Below are positions 1-9,100 of a stretch of 20,393 bases of DNA, in pieces; position 1 is the first letter of the stretch, and the number at the start of each line of letters is the position of its first letter. The position numbers were made by a program, and so were the translations under genes. The DNA comes from JBAXLO01 sp037134755. GTDB lineage: Bacteria > Bacteroidota > Bacteroidia > Bacteroidales > JACABE01. Below the pieces are notes generated by a model. The model worked only from the letters and a program-made list of their open reading frames with translations, made no database searches and was not told the origin of the DNA. The stretch covers positions 1 through 20,393 of the forward strand of contig JBAXLO010000066.1 of the NCBI GenBank assembly GCA_037134755.1, read 5' to 3'.

Positions 1-26
1 ATTAAAGAAATTAATTTTATAAAGAT

Positions 27-521
27 ATGGGTTTAGTAACTCCGAGCATAGGACTTATCTTCTGGATGACTTTATCATTCGGGATATTGTTTTTTATTCT
101 TGCTAAATTTGCATGGAAACCAATCATGGCTTCTCTTCGCGAAAGAGAACAATCAATTGATGATGCACTTCAACAGGCAAATGTTACAAGAGAAGAAATG
201 AAAGCTTTACATTTTAGCAATGAGCAGTTGTTAAAGGAAGCTAAAGAAGAAAGAGATACAATGATGAAAGATGCACGTCAGATTCGTGATGGTATATTAG
301 AAGAAGCTAAAAACAAAGCTAATCAGGAGTACAATCGTATTCTTGAATCTGCTAAAGAAAGTATTCATTACGAAAAGATGGCTGCTATTACAGAGTTGAA
401 GAATCAAATAGCAACTCTTTCGATAGAGATTGCAGAGAAACTTATTAAAGAAGAACTTTCTGATAAAGCTAAGCAAAAAGCTCTTATTGATAAGATGATG
501 GATAATGTTAACTTCAACTAA
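27..521 (+). CDS. atpF: F-type ATP synthase F0 subunit b
   Basis: This is subunit b, the peripheral stalk of F0F1 ATP synthase, which holds the F1 head static relative to the membrane ring. The 164-aa length is normal for the family. A single membrane segment lies near the N-terminus (about residues 8-30, ending in AKFAWKPI, the usual b-subunit junction). A long, highly charged Glu/Lys/Arg helix follows (about 35-150), as expected for the dimeric right-handed coiled coil. It is followed after 15 nt by atpH, then atpA and atpG, in the standard gene order. The window opens 26 nt before the ATG, so atpB/atpE are presumably just upstream (inference). The start is the first ATG before the membrane segment, with an A-rich leader and no Shine-Dalgarno. 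Confidence 0.97.
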   Translation: MGLVTPSIGLIFWMTLSFGILFFILAKFAWKPIMASLREREQSIDDALQQANVTREEMKALHFSNEQLLKEAKEERDTMMKDARQIRDGILEEAKNKANQEYNRILESAKESIHYEKMAAITELKNQIATLSIEIAEKLIKEELSDKAKQKALIDKMMDNVNFN

Positions 522-536
522 CCTTAAAAAGCTATA

Positions 537-1094
537 ATGGAAGACAGCAGGATACATATCAGGTATGCAAAAGCATTGTTTGAAATTGCTGAAGAGCAAA
601 ATTTCGTTGACAGAGCTTATGAGGACACATTACTTATTAAAGATGTTTGCAAATCCAACAAGGATTTCGAAATGTTATTAGCAAGTCCTATCATACATAC
701 CGGTAAGAAGGTAGCTATCATTAAAGAAGTTTTTACTAACTCACTTCATCCGGTTAGTTTATCTTTTTTATTATTGATTATTAAGAAAAGAAGAGAAGCT
801 AACATTAGGTTAATAGCTGAGAGTTTTATTCATATTTACAAAGAATATAAAGGTATTAAAACTGCTTATCTAAAGACGGCTATTGAATTGGATGAAACTA
901 CAAGAAAAGAGTTTGTTGCTTTATTAGCTGGTCAAACCAACAAAACTATTGAACTTAGAGAAATAGTTAAACCTGAGTTATTGGGTGGATTTGTTATTAC
1001 AATTGATGATAAAGAATCTGACAATAGCATCTCTGACAAGATACAGAGACTGAAGAAAGAGTATGATGTAAACATTTACGAAAAGAAATTATAA
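537..1094 (+). CDS. atpH: F-type ATP synthase F1 subunit delta
   Basis: This is subunit delta (OSCP equivalent), which joins the b stalk to the top of the alpha3beta3 head. The protein has 185 aa, typical of the family. It starts with the usual helical-bundle pattern (RYAKALFEIAEEQ) and ends with the conserved C-terminal signature around residues 145-175 (KPELLGGFVITIDDKESD, then a helix ending in Lys-rich residues). The gene lies 15 nt after atpF and 30 nt before atpA, so co-transcription is nearly certain. There is no clear Shine-Dalgarno, as is usual in this phylum. Identity rests on both the signature and the invariant F-H-A-G gene order. Confidence 0.96.
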   Translation: MEDSRIHIRYAKALFEIAEEQNFVDRAYEDTLLIKDVCKSNKDFEMLLASPIIHTGKKVAIIKEVFTNSLHPVSLSFLLLIIKKRREANIRLIAESFIHIYKEYKGIKTAYLKTAIELDETTRKEFVALLAGQTNKTIELREIVKPELLGGFVITIDDKESDNSISDKIQRLKKEYDVNIYEKKL

Positions 1095-1124
1095 TTATAA
1101 CAGAAAACAACTAAAGTATATAAT

Positions 1125-2708
1125 ATGGCTGAAATTAAACCCGCTGAGGTTACGGCAATTTTAAGACAACAGTTAGCCGGATTTAAACTGGAATCAGACT
1201 TACAAGAAGTAGGTACAGTATTACAAGTTGGAGATGGTATCGCTCGTATCTATGGCCTTAACAATGCACAATCAGGCGAATTAATAGAATTTGTTAAATC
1301 AGGAGTTCGTGGCATCGTACTTAATCTTGAAGAAGATAATGTTGGTGTAGTTTTATTGGGCGATTCTAAAGATATTAAAGAAGGCGACACTGTAAAACGT
1401 ACCAAGATGATTGCTTCTGTTAGAGTTGGCGAAGGCATGTTAGGTAGAGTTATTAATACTATCGGTGAGCCAATTGATGGTAAAGGTCCTATAAGTGGAG
1501 AAACTTATGAGATGCCTTTAGAAAGAAAAGCTCCCGGTGTTATTTATCGTCAACCGGTAACCGAACCTTTGCAAACCGGTATCAAACCTATTGATGCAAT
1601 GATTCCTATCGGACGTGGTCAAAGAGAGTTAATCATTGGCGATCGTCAAACAGGGAAATCAGCTATTGCTATTGATACTATTATCAATCAAAAAGAATTT
1701 TACGATAAAGGTGAACCTGTGTTCTGTATCTATGTAGCATGCGGACAAAAGGGTTCAACTATCGCTAATATAGTAAAAACATTAGAAGAAAAAGGTGCGT
1801 TAGCTTATACAGTTATTGTTGCTGCTACTGCTTCTGATCCTGCTGCTATGCAGTTCTATGCTCCTTTTACAGGTGCTGCTATCGGCGAATTCTTCCGCGA
1901 TACAGGTCGTCCGGCATTGGTTGTTTATGATGATTTATCAAAACAAGCTGTTGCTTATCGCGAAGTTTCTTTATTACTTCGTCGTCCTCCAGGTCGTGAA
2001 GCTTATCCCGGTGACGTATTCTATCTTCACTCACGTTTATTAGAACGTGCAGCTAAGGTTATTAAATCAGATAAGATTGCAGCCCAGATGAACAATCTTC
2101 CTGAATCTATTCGTCACATGGTAAAAGGTGGTGGTTCATTGACTGCTTTACCTATTATCGAAACTCAGGCCGGTGACGTTTCTGCATATATCCCAACCAA
2201 TGTAATTTCAATTACTGATGGTCAGATATTCTTAGAAACTAACCTTTTTAACTCTGGTATTCGTCCTGCTATCAACGTTGGTATTTCGGTATCACGTGTG
2301 GGTGGTAATGCTCAGATTAAATCAATGAAAAAGATTGCAGGTACACTCAAGATTGATCAGGCTCAATTCCGCGAGTTAGAAGCTTTTTCTAAGTTTGGTT
2401 CTGATTTAGATGCTTCAACTAAAGCTGTATTGGATAAAGGTTCACGTAATGTTGAAATCTTAAAGCAACCTCAATACTCTCCAATGAAAGTGGAAGATCA
2501 GATTGCAATTATCTTCTGTGGTACAAAAGGATTGTTACAAAAAGTTCCTGTTAACAAGATCATTGAATTCGAGAATGAGTATCTAGACTTTATGAGAATA
2601 CATCATAAAGATGTACTTGAATCATTAAGAAAAGGAGCTCTTACCGATAATGATATTAGTACAATGGAAGGAACTGCTAAAGAACTATCTGAAAAATACA
2701 TAAAATAA
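1125..2708 (+). CDS. atpA: F-type ATP synthase F1 subunit alpha
   Basis: This is subunit alpha, the regulatory nucleotide-binding subunit of the alpha3beta3 head. At 527 aa it is full length. It has the N-terminal beta-barrel (about 25-95), a P-loop GDRQTGKSA at residues 172-180, the PGREAYPGDVFYLHSRLLER stretch in the nucleotide-binding domain, and the alpha/beta family signature PAINVGISVSRVGG. The C-terminal helical domain is intact and ends EKYIK. The catalytic beta gene (atpD) is not adjacent. In many Bacteroidota atpD-atpC lie upstream of atpB or elsewhere, so this is expected rather than a loss. Codon use is less AT-rich than in the accessory genes, consistent with high expression. Confidence 0.99.
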   Translation: MAEIKPAEVTAILRQQLAGFKLESDLQEVGTVLQVGDGIARIYGLNNAQSGELIEFVKSGVRGIVLNLEEDNVGVVLLGDSKDIKEGDTVKRTKMIASVRVGEGMLGRVINTIGEPIDGKGPISGETYEMPLERKAPGVIYRQPVTEPLQTGIKPIDAMIPIGRGQRELIIGDRQTGKSAIAIDTIINQKEFYDKGEPVFCIYVACGQKGSTIANIVKTLEEKGALAYTVIVAATASDPAAMQFYAPFTGAAIGEFFRDTGRPALVVYDDLSKQAVAYREVSLLLRRPPGREAYPGDVFYLHSRLLERAAKVIKSDKIAAQMNNLPESIRHMVKGGGSLTALPIIETQAGDVSAYIPTNVISITDGQIFLETNLFNSGIRPAINVGISVSRVGGNAQIKSMKKIAGTLKIDQAQFRELEAFSKFGSDLDASTKAVLDKGSRNVEILKQPQYSPMKVEDQIAIIFCGTKGLLQKVPVNKIIEFENEYLDFMRIHHKDVLESLRKGALTDNDISTMEGTAKELSEKYIK

Positions 2709-2723
2709 TAAAAGGGAAAACGT

Positions 2724-3611
2724 ATGCCCAGTTTAAAAGAAGTTAGAACAAGGATAGCGTCTGTTAACTCTACCAAACAGATTACCCAAGCCATGAAGAT
2801 GGTTTCGGCATCTAAATTAAGGAGGTCGCAGAATGCTATTCTTAAACTCCGTCCTTATGCTGCTAAACTCCGTGAGATTCTTCAGAATCTTAGTGATAGC
2901 ATCGAGAATACCGAAGCTGCAAGCTACTTCGAAGAACGTAAATCAGAAAAGGTTTTGATTATGGTAGTGTCTTCAAACAGGGGGATGTGTGGTGCATTTA
3001 ATACTAATGTTATTAAATTGGTGAATGTTCTTTTGCATGATAAGTATAAAAGAGAATATGCTAATAATAATGTAGAACTTTTATGTATCGGTCGTAAAGC
3101 CGGTGATTTCTTTGCCCGTAGAAATTATATTATTAAAGATCGTTTAGATCATTTGTTCGATAAACTTACTTTTGATAATGTTTCGGCTGTAGCCGAACAA
3201 TTAATGGTTGAGTTTAGGTCGAAGAAATATGATAGGATTGAAATAGTTTACAATCGTTTTAAGAATGCAGCTACTCAGATATTGGTTAACGAACAGTTTT
3301 TACCTATACTGCCACCTGCCGAAGATAAAATGGTTACTGCTAAAACAAGTGCTGATTATATATTTGAGCCTAACAAACAGGAAATACTAAACGAATTGGT
3401 GCCAAAGACATTGAAAGTACAGTTATACAAAGTTGTTCTTGACTCTTTTGCATCCGAACAAGGTGCTCGTATGACTGCAATGCACAAAGCTACCGAAAAT
3501 GCTACCGAGATGATAAAACAACTAAAGTTATCATACAACAAAGCTCGTCAGGCATCTATTACAAAAGAAATATTAGAAATAGTAAGTGGCGCCGAAGCAT
3601 TGAACGGCTAA
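2724..3611 (+). CDS. atpG: F-type ATP synthase F1 subunit gamma
   Basis: This is subunit gamma, the central rotating shaft that couples the c-ring to F1. The 295-aa product has the canonical N-terminal helix (MPSLKEVRTRIASVNSTKQ, then AMKMVSASKLRR) and the canonical C-terminal helix (ARQASITKEILEIVSGAEAL). The two form the antiparallel coiled coil inside the alpha3beta3 head. A Rossmann-like middle section (VLIMVVSSNRGMCGAFN) is also standard. It lies 15 nt after atpA, with a moderately purine-rich AAAGGG stretch before the ATG. It is the last gene of the operon: a repeat tract and a strong terminator follow. Confidence 0.98.
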   Translation: MPSLKEVRTRIASVNSTKQITQAMKMVSASKLRRSQNAILKLRPYAAKLREILQNLSDSIENTEAASYFEERKSEKVLIMVVSSNRGMCGAFNTNVIKLVNVLLHDKYKREYANNNVELLCIGRKAGDFFARRNYIIKDRLDHLFDKLTFDNVSAVAEQLMVEFRSKKYDRIEIVYNRFKNAATQILVNEQFLPILPPAEDKMVTAKTSADYIFEPNKQEILNELVPKTLKVQLYKVVLDSFASEQGARMTAMHKATENATEMIKQLKLSYNKARQASITKEILEIVSGAEALNG

Positions 3612-3660
3612 AACAATTAACAATTAACAATTAATAATTAATAATTAATAATTAATAGTT
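3612..3660. repeat. Heptamer tandem repeat downstream of atpG
   Basis: Seven contiguous 7-bp units start directly after the atpG stop codon. Three are AACAATT, three are AATAATT and the last is AATAGTT. The clean step from one variant to the next suggests slippage amplification. It lies in the 3' untranslated part of the ATP synthase transcript, before the terminator. Confidence 0.9.
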
Positions 3661-3679
3661 TTTTAATAATAATGAGAAG

Positions 3680-3711
3680 ACCTTCATCATTGAGTTGATG
3701 AAGGTTTTTTT
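3680..3711 (+). terminator. Rho-independent terminator of the ATP synthase operon
   Basis: A perfect 10-bp stem (ACCTTCATCA at 3680-3689 with TGATGAAGGT at 3696-3705) and a 6-nt loop are followed by an uninterrupted T run to 3711. Position and orientation fit termination after atpG. Confidence 0.93.
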
Positions 3712-3892
3712 ATTATGATAACCTGTTTTATAATTATTAATTTATTCTTTTATTAATATGATTTGTTGAAAAAACAATCTTTGCTCAAAAGGGCTGCCCT
3801 TCTTCTCTGTAAATTTATCTATCTGAATATGACATATTTTAAAAATACTGTATTAAAAAAGAACGTTTTTTCGTCCTAAGCTGCTTATAGTT

Positions 3893-3931
3893 GATAGATG
3901 GTCATGTACCGTCGATACATGACCATCTATC
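3893..3931. repeat. 39-bp near-perfect palindrome at the left end of the 21-bp array
   Basis: Positions 3893-3908 are the exact reverse complement of 3916-3931 (16 bp each side), centred on 3912. The outermost unit is therefore inverted relative to the unit that follows. Inside, only the pair 3909/3915 fails to match. It could form a long hairpin or bind a dimeric protein. Confidence 0.9.
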
Positions 3932-4168
3932 GTCGATACATCGCCATGTATCGTCGATGCAAGACCATGTATCGTTGATGCGAAGCCATCTATCGTCGAT
4001 GCAAAACCATGTATCGTCGATGCAAAGCTTTTTATCATCGATACATCGCCATGTATCATCGATGCAAGACCATGTATCGACGGTACATGACCATCTATCA
4101 TCAATGCAAAGCCATGTATCATCGATGCAAAGCCATCTATCGTCGATACATGACTTGTTGTCGATAAT
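3896..4168. repeat. 21-bp tandem repeat array, 13 units
   Basis: Thirteen consecutive units, each exactly 21 bp, fill this gene-free stretch; unit starts fall at 3896, 3917, 3938 and so on to 4148. The common core is CCATGTATCGTCGATGCAA with variants. Position 5 of that core alternates C/G, and the second part is either GATGCAA or GATACAT. ATCGTCGAT is a dyad at the heart of most units, so many units can pair as small hairpins. First and last units are the most diverged. Several variants recur at multiples of 21 (ACATCGCC at 3938 and 4043; ACATGACC at 3917 and 4085), suggesting duplication of blocks. GC content of the unit is close to half, clearly above the flanking AT-rich DNA. Because 21 is divisible by 3, both strands read open as seven-residue peptide repeats, but I do not regard either as a gene. 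There is no unique spacer, so it is not CRISPR. Confidence 0.95.
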
Positions 4169-4292
4169 TGAAGGTATTTATGAAAAATGGGTAAACTTTA
4201 GTTTTAGGAGGCTGTTTTTTTGAATTTGTATTTCTATTTTTAAAAATAATTGACCATTTATAAACTACCAAAGTTAAAATAGATATTACAAT

Positions 4293-4326
4293 AAAAAGCC
4301 CTACATACTTAATAAATATGCAGGGC
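4293..4326 (-). terminator. Rho-independent terminator, minus strand (distal of two)
   Basis: GCCCTACATA at 4298-4307 pairs with TATGCAGGGC at 4317-4326, with one mismatch and a 9-nt loop. Read on the minus strand, the stem is followed by TTTTT (4297-4293). It lies downstream of the beta-barrel gene, behind a first terminator. Confidence 0.75.
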
Positions 4327-4370
4327 ATTAACTTCTCTTTTATATTTAAACCCGAGCCTTGGATCTAAAC

Positions 4371-4397
4371 AAAAAGCCCACCTGGTGGCGGGCTTTT
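4371..4397 (-). terminator. Rho-independent terminator of the TPR/beta-barrel operon
   Basis: AAAAGCCCACC at 4372-4382 pairs with GGCGGGCTTTT at 4387-4397 through one mismatch, with a TGGT loop. On the minus strand a five-T run ends the stem at 4375-4371. It lies 40 nt beyond the stop codon of the 571-aa gene. The sequence is nearly symmetric and could also work on the plus strand. Confidence 0.85.
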
Positions 4398-4436
4398 AAA
4401 AACAGTAATATAAATTAAACAAAAACAGCTCTTATT

Positions 4437-6152
4437 TTAGAAAGCATAAGTTAAACCTGCTAAGAGGTTAAATCTTTGTGATGGATAGTTATACCAATTG
4501 TAATATTGTGTGGTGCCAAAATTGTTAAGGTTAACGAATGCTGAAAATATCTTAGTTACCCTATATTCAATTCCTAAATTAAAATCAACCATACCATTAA
4601 TTGTTGTAGCTTCTACAACACCTTTATTAAAAGTTCGTGCATACATATTGTTAAATGCAAAGATATCTAAATGAGTTATTATCTTATTATTGATATTATA
4701 ATAAACTGAGAACTTAGCATCCAACGTAGGTTTATGCCATGCTTTAACCTCATTAGTTGAGTATTGATTCCAATTAGCTACTGCCAATAAAGTTATCTTA
4801 TCATTGGTTCTCCACTGGATTTCACTATTAATATTAAAAACATTTATATTATCATATACGACTGTAAACATGTTAGATTTAGTAGTATCTGTTACAAATA
4901 ACGGATATCCATCAATAGATTTGGTAGATAAGCGAGCAGTGAAGTCAATGGTTTTTGTAAGACTTGTGTGAATTCCTCCATAAAACTCAAACTTATTATT
5001 TGCATATTGCATTGGAACATTGGTTTCAATATAAGGATTTTCGTCCGATAAGGATTTAAAACTATTGCGTGTAATCTCACCCTTAATACCTGCAAAAACT
5101 TTTAAAACTTTAGGGATAACAGCCAGACTTCCTTCAATAACAGGATAAAAATAAATCTTACTTTCGGTGCCTGTTACAAAACTTACATTCAATCCGGCAT
5201 ACAACATATATTCATTTAAATGCGCACTTACAAAAGGTTGCAGCTTAACTAAAGCTGTATTTGCAGTAGCACCGGCTATGGTATTATTATAATAATCCAG
5301 ATTAGCTTTTAAACCTATAGCCTGTCGGTTAGCTAGTTTAAACAACTTTAAATTTTGACTAACGTCAAGTCCCAACTTAACATTGTTTTCACTACTTTTG
5401 TAATAATCACTAAGATTGCTATAACCTAACGTTAATTTATAATCTAATGAATTAGAATCAACATAATTACTATAGTAAGATGTATTTAATCCAATTAAAG
5501 CATAGCGTTGTTTGGTATCTTTAATACTATTAGATAAAGCAGCGTCATTATGATCGTAACCATAATAGTTTAAAGCATTTCTGCTAAAGAAAACTTCGCC
5601 ATCTAAAGTTGATTTCTTTAAGTATTTCTTACCATAAACTTCCATATTTAAATCAGAATAATCACTATTACTATAGTCCTTTATGGAGCCTGTGGACGAA
5701 AGATACTTAATATGAGCACCAAAGGCATCTGTTTTAGATCGAGTAGTGTTAGCAAACAATTCGAAATATGGAGTAGTATAATTACCAAAACCAGCTTTGA
5801 TTAAGTTCTTATATAACTTAATAACAGGTTCGCCAACAACCTTTGCAGCTTTAATAGGTTCGAGCGTAATTGAAGTATTTATACTATTAGATTCGATTCC
5901 ATAACTGAGTTTAGGAGTTTCAAAAACAGTATCCTTCATAGTTGGGTTAAAAGTTATCTTATAAGCATCTGATATTGTTGGTTCGTAAGCAGCTACAACC
6001 ACAACAGTATTATCAATAACACCAGGTTGCGCAAAGCTGACCTTATTAATAATAATGCTTAGCAACAGCATTAATAGTACTTTACTAAACGACTTATGTA
6101 TAATAGATTTAACTGGCATTGTTATGAGTATTTTCTTAGTTATTATTTTCAT
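4437..6152 (-). CDS. Outer-membrane beta-barrel protein (plug-less TonB-receptor-like)
   Basis: A 571-aa exported beta-barrel. The N-terminus is a signal peptide ending near KVSFAQ; a second ATG at residue 12 (MPVKSIIHK) gives a more compact signal and is an equally possible start. A short extracytoplasmic segment (about 45-115, with the motif EPTISDAYKITF) replaces the plug domain of a normal TonB-dependent receptor. From about residue 115 to the end, alternating aromatic/polar strands fit a barrel, closing with LAGLTYAF, the terminal Phe typical of outer-membrane proteins. Such proteins in Bacteroidota are usually labelled TonB-dependent receptor by barrel similarity alone. It starts 11 nt after the stop of the 1041-aa TPR gene, so the two are almost surely one operon and may form one envelope complex (inference). 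The substrate is unknown. Confidence 0.88.
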   Translation of the reverse strand: MKIITKKILITMPVKSIIHKSFSKVLLMLLLSIIINKVSFAQPGVIDNTVVVVAAYEPTISDAYKITFNPTMKDTVFETPKLSYGIESNSINTSITLEPIKAAKVVGEPVIKLYKNLIKAGFGNYTTPYFELFANTTRSKTDAFGAHIKYLSSTGSIKDYSNSDYSDLNMEVYGKKYLKKSTLDGEVFFSRNALNYYGYDHNDAALSNSIKDTKQRYALIGLNTSYYSNYVDSNSLDYKLTLGYSNLSDYYKSSENNVKLGLDVSQNLKLFKLANRQAIGLKANLDYYNNTIAGATANTALVKLQPFVSAHLNEYMLYAGLNVSFVTGTESKIYFYPVIEGSLAVIPKVLKVFAGIKGEITRNSFKSLSDENPYIETNVPMQYANNKFEFYGGIHTSLTKTIDFTARLSTKSIDGYPLFVTDTTKSNMFTVVYDNINVFNINSEIQWRTNDKITLLAVANWNQYSTNEVKAWHKPTLDAKFSVYYNINNKIITHLDIFAFNNMYARTFNKGVVEATTINGMVDFNLGIEYRVTKIFSAFVNLNNFGTTQYYNWYNYPSQRFNLLAGLTYAF

Positions 6153-6163
6153 TTTTTATTTAA

Positions 6164-9100
6164 TTAAAAGAGTTTTTCTTCTTCTTTAGTCTTCTTTTCA
6201 CCATCAACATTAATCTTGACCTCATCCTCTTTTAATTTCTTTAAGTCCTGTTCCTGTTTCTTTTGCTCAGCTTTCTGTTTTTCTAAAGTAAGTACAGCAG
6301 CAAGCTTCTCTTTTGCGACAGCAACCAAATCAGGCCCTTCATATTTATCGATAATGCTTTGTAAAGTAGCTTTTGCCTGAGGAAAATTATCTTGTTTTAC
6401 ATAAATATCAGCCCAAAGGATAAGCATCTTAGCTAACCAATATTCGCTTGAAGGAGACCCGCTTATAAAATCATAAATTATATTTTCGGAAGTAGTATAA
6501 TTGCCCAATTTATATTGAATTGAAGCCAGATTATACTTAGCCTCAGCATTAATCTCACCATTTTTCGACTTAGCTAATACCGAGAATTCAGACTGAGCTT
6601 GCATAGTGCTATCCATTGCCATATATGCTTTGGCAATAATAAAATGAGATTCGTCAGCTAGTTCATTAGATATTTTAGGAGTTGCAAGAACATTATTAGC
6701 AGCAGCCATTGCTTTATCATATTTATTGAGTTTTGCTGCCGAACGCATAATACCCGTTCGTGCAGTCATTATATTGCTGTTATACTCGGCATCACTTTCG
6801 AGTCGTTGATAATAATTATAAGCTTTATCATAATTTTTCTTTTCGAAAGTTATTGAAGAAGCATTAAGCAACGCCTTCTCTGTAAACTTAGATTTAGGAG
6901 CCGTTAAAACATATTCATAACTTGTAAGCGCATTGTCAATATTCCCTGCTTTAAATTCGCATTCAGCTTTATAGAAGTTAGCAGGCACAAGAAAAGCACC
7001 ATTTGGATACTTAGTTATATAACTTCCAAAGGCAGGTGCAGACTTTTCGCAATCACCATTAAAATAAATATTCTCAGCGGCTACATACGACATCGAATCT
7101 TTTTCTTCGACACTAAAACTATTTGCAAAAGGAGTGCCTTTAACCCAATCAAGAAACTCATCAACTTTATTAGTTTCAACATAAATATTCTGCATAGTGG
7201 CAAGAGCTTCTTTAGCCGAAGATGTTCCGGGATACTTACTTATAACAGTTTTAAAAGTTGCGATAGCCTCCGTATAATTACGCATATTACGTTGAATTAA
7301 ACCTATCTTTAATAAAGCATCTTTGGCATAACTACTCTTTGGATAATCAGAATAAATTTCCTGATAGTACTTTAAAGCCTTCTCGTTATTCTCGATAATA
7401 AGATAAGTATTAGCTAATTCGTATTTAGAAGCTGCAATATAAGTTGATTTCTTATACCCATTAATAATTGTAAGGAAAGTATTGATCTTTGGTTCAAATT
7501 TGCCCTGAACTCCTAAAGAAAGAGCCTTTTGATACAACGCATAATCTGCATCAGGTTGCTTAAGTTCAATAGCATTGTTATAATAATCAATTGCATTTGA
7601 ATATTCTTTATTTATAAAATAACAATCAGCTGTTCGCAAATAAGCATCATTGATAATTTTGACACCTTCTGATTTTCTATTCAATAGAAACTTCTTAAAA
7701 TACACTAAAGCTTCGGAATAGCTCTTCTGAATAAAATTAGTATAACCAATGTTGTAATTTGCCAGATTATATTCAGGCATACTGTAAGCGCCAGGGCTAA
7801 CCATGAACTTTTTGTAACTCTTTTGTGCATCAACATAAGAATTATTACGATAATAACCTTCGGCTAACCAATAATGACTTAAAGCAATAATAGACTCATT
7901 ATAATCATATTCAATAGCTTTTTTAAACAATACTTCAGCCTCATCCAATTTGCTCTCGTTAAATAAATCAACCGCCCTGTTAAAAACAATTCGTTGATAA
8001 GCTTCATTCAGTTTTGAATCTCTTTTCTTAATACTTTCAATTGATTTTAAAGCTTCTTTATAGTTCTTAGTTGTTAAATATAAACTTACAAGATAGGTTT
8101 GTATCTCATCAATCTTAGTTGAATTAGGATAATCCTTTAAATACTTCTGAAAAGATTCAATTGCATCATTATAAGGATTTATTGAAAGCTCGTAAGATAC
8201 TTTTGCATAGTTATACAAAGCATCCTCTTTAATTTTCTTATCTAAACCATTCTTATAAGCAGTTAGAAATGCAGTACGTGCAAATTTCTTATTATTTATC
8301 TTAATATAACAATCACCTAAATGATACCATGCATTCTGAGTTAATGAATCCTCAACAGTACAAACCTTTTGAAGAGAGATTATGGCAGTATCATATACAT
8401 CTGTTTTATAATAAGCATATCCTAATTGATAATCATCATCTCTTGTTAAATGTGCGTTCGTCTTTTCCTGATATATTTTTAAATAAGGAATAGCCTCTTT
8501 ATACTTATTAGTTTTATAATACGCTTCGCCAATAAGATGCGCAAGTTCCGGAGCTCTTTTAGGTGTAGAAGTCTTAAACAAAGGAGGAGCTACCTCTAAT
8601 AACTCATCATACTTGCCTTGCATGTAAAGAATTTGCGCAATATAATAAGGAACTATACTGCCAAAGTTCTCATCTTTTTTAAGCTTATTGAAATGAATTA
8701 AAGCTGTTTCGTAATTCTTATCCATATATAATATATGTGCATAATAATAAGTAGCCGGAGTTGCATACTTTGAATTACCATCCTTAACATCACCCAAATG
8801 TTTCTTAGCCTTATCGTAATTAGCAGCAATAAAATAGCAATAACCTTTCTTAAAGTTATACTCGGTAAGTTGATCCTTGCTTAAATCATAAGTATCTACA
8901 TTATCAAAAGAAATAATTGCCTGCTTTTGCTTGTCAGTTGATGATTGATAGCAACCTAACTTGAACCATGCTTGATTTATCTTAGTGTTTTCAGGATAAT
9001 TATTAATAAAGCCTGTTAATTCGAATTCAGCATCTTTATTAAATAACTCTAAAGAGGAAATAGCTGCATAATAACTTGCATCAGCAGTAATCACAGACTT

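Noticed and set aside
297..599. Minus-strand ORF inside atpF/atpH
   Set aside because: It overlaps two certain ATP synthase genes and its product has no family features; it is a frame shadow.
1816..2043. Second plus-strand ORF inside atpA with Leu-rich start
   Set aside because: It lies wholly within atpA in another frame; the Leu run comes from the reading of conserved alpha-subunit codons.
3612..3711. Attenuator or riboswitch after atpG
   Set aside because: The tract is a simple heptamer repeat followed by a plain terminator; no downstream gene on that strand is there to be controlled.
3896..4168. CRISPR array
   Set aside because: Units are contiguous 21-mers without unique spacers, there is no leader, and no cas gene is in the window.
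3853..4223. Protein-coding genes on either strand across the 21-bp array
   Set aside because: Open frames follow automatically from a 21-bp period lacking stops; there is no ribosome site, signal, or domain, and the plus frame needs a TTG start.
4137..4328. Minus-strand 63-codon ORF beside the array
   Set aside because: It begins inside a terminator stem and runs into the repeat; there is no start signal and no recognisable product.
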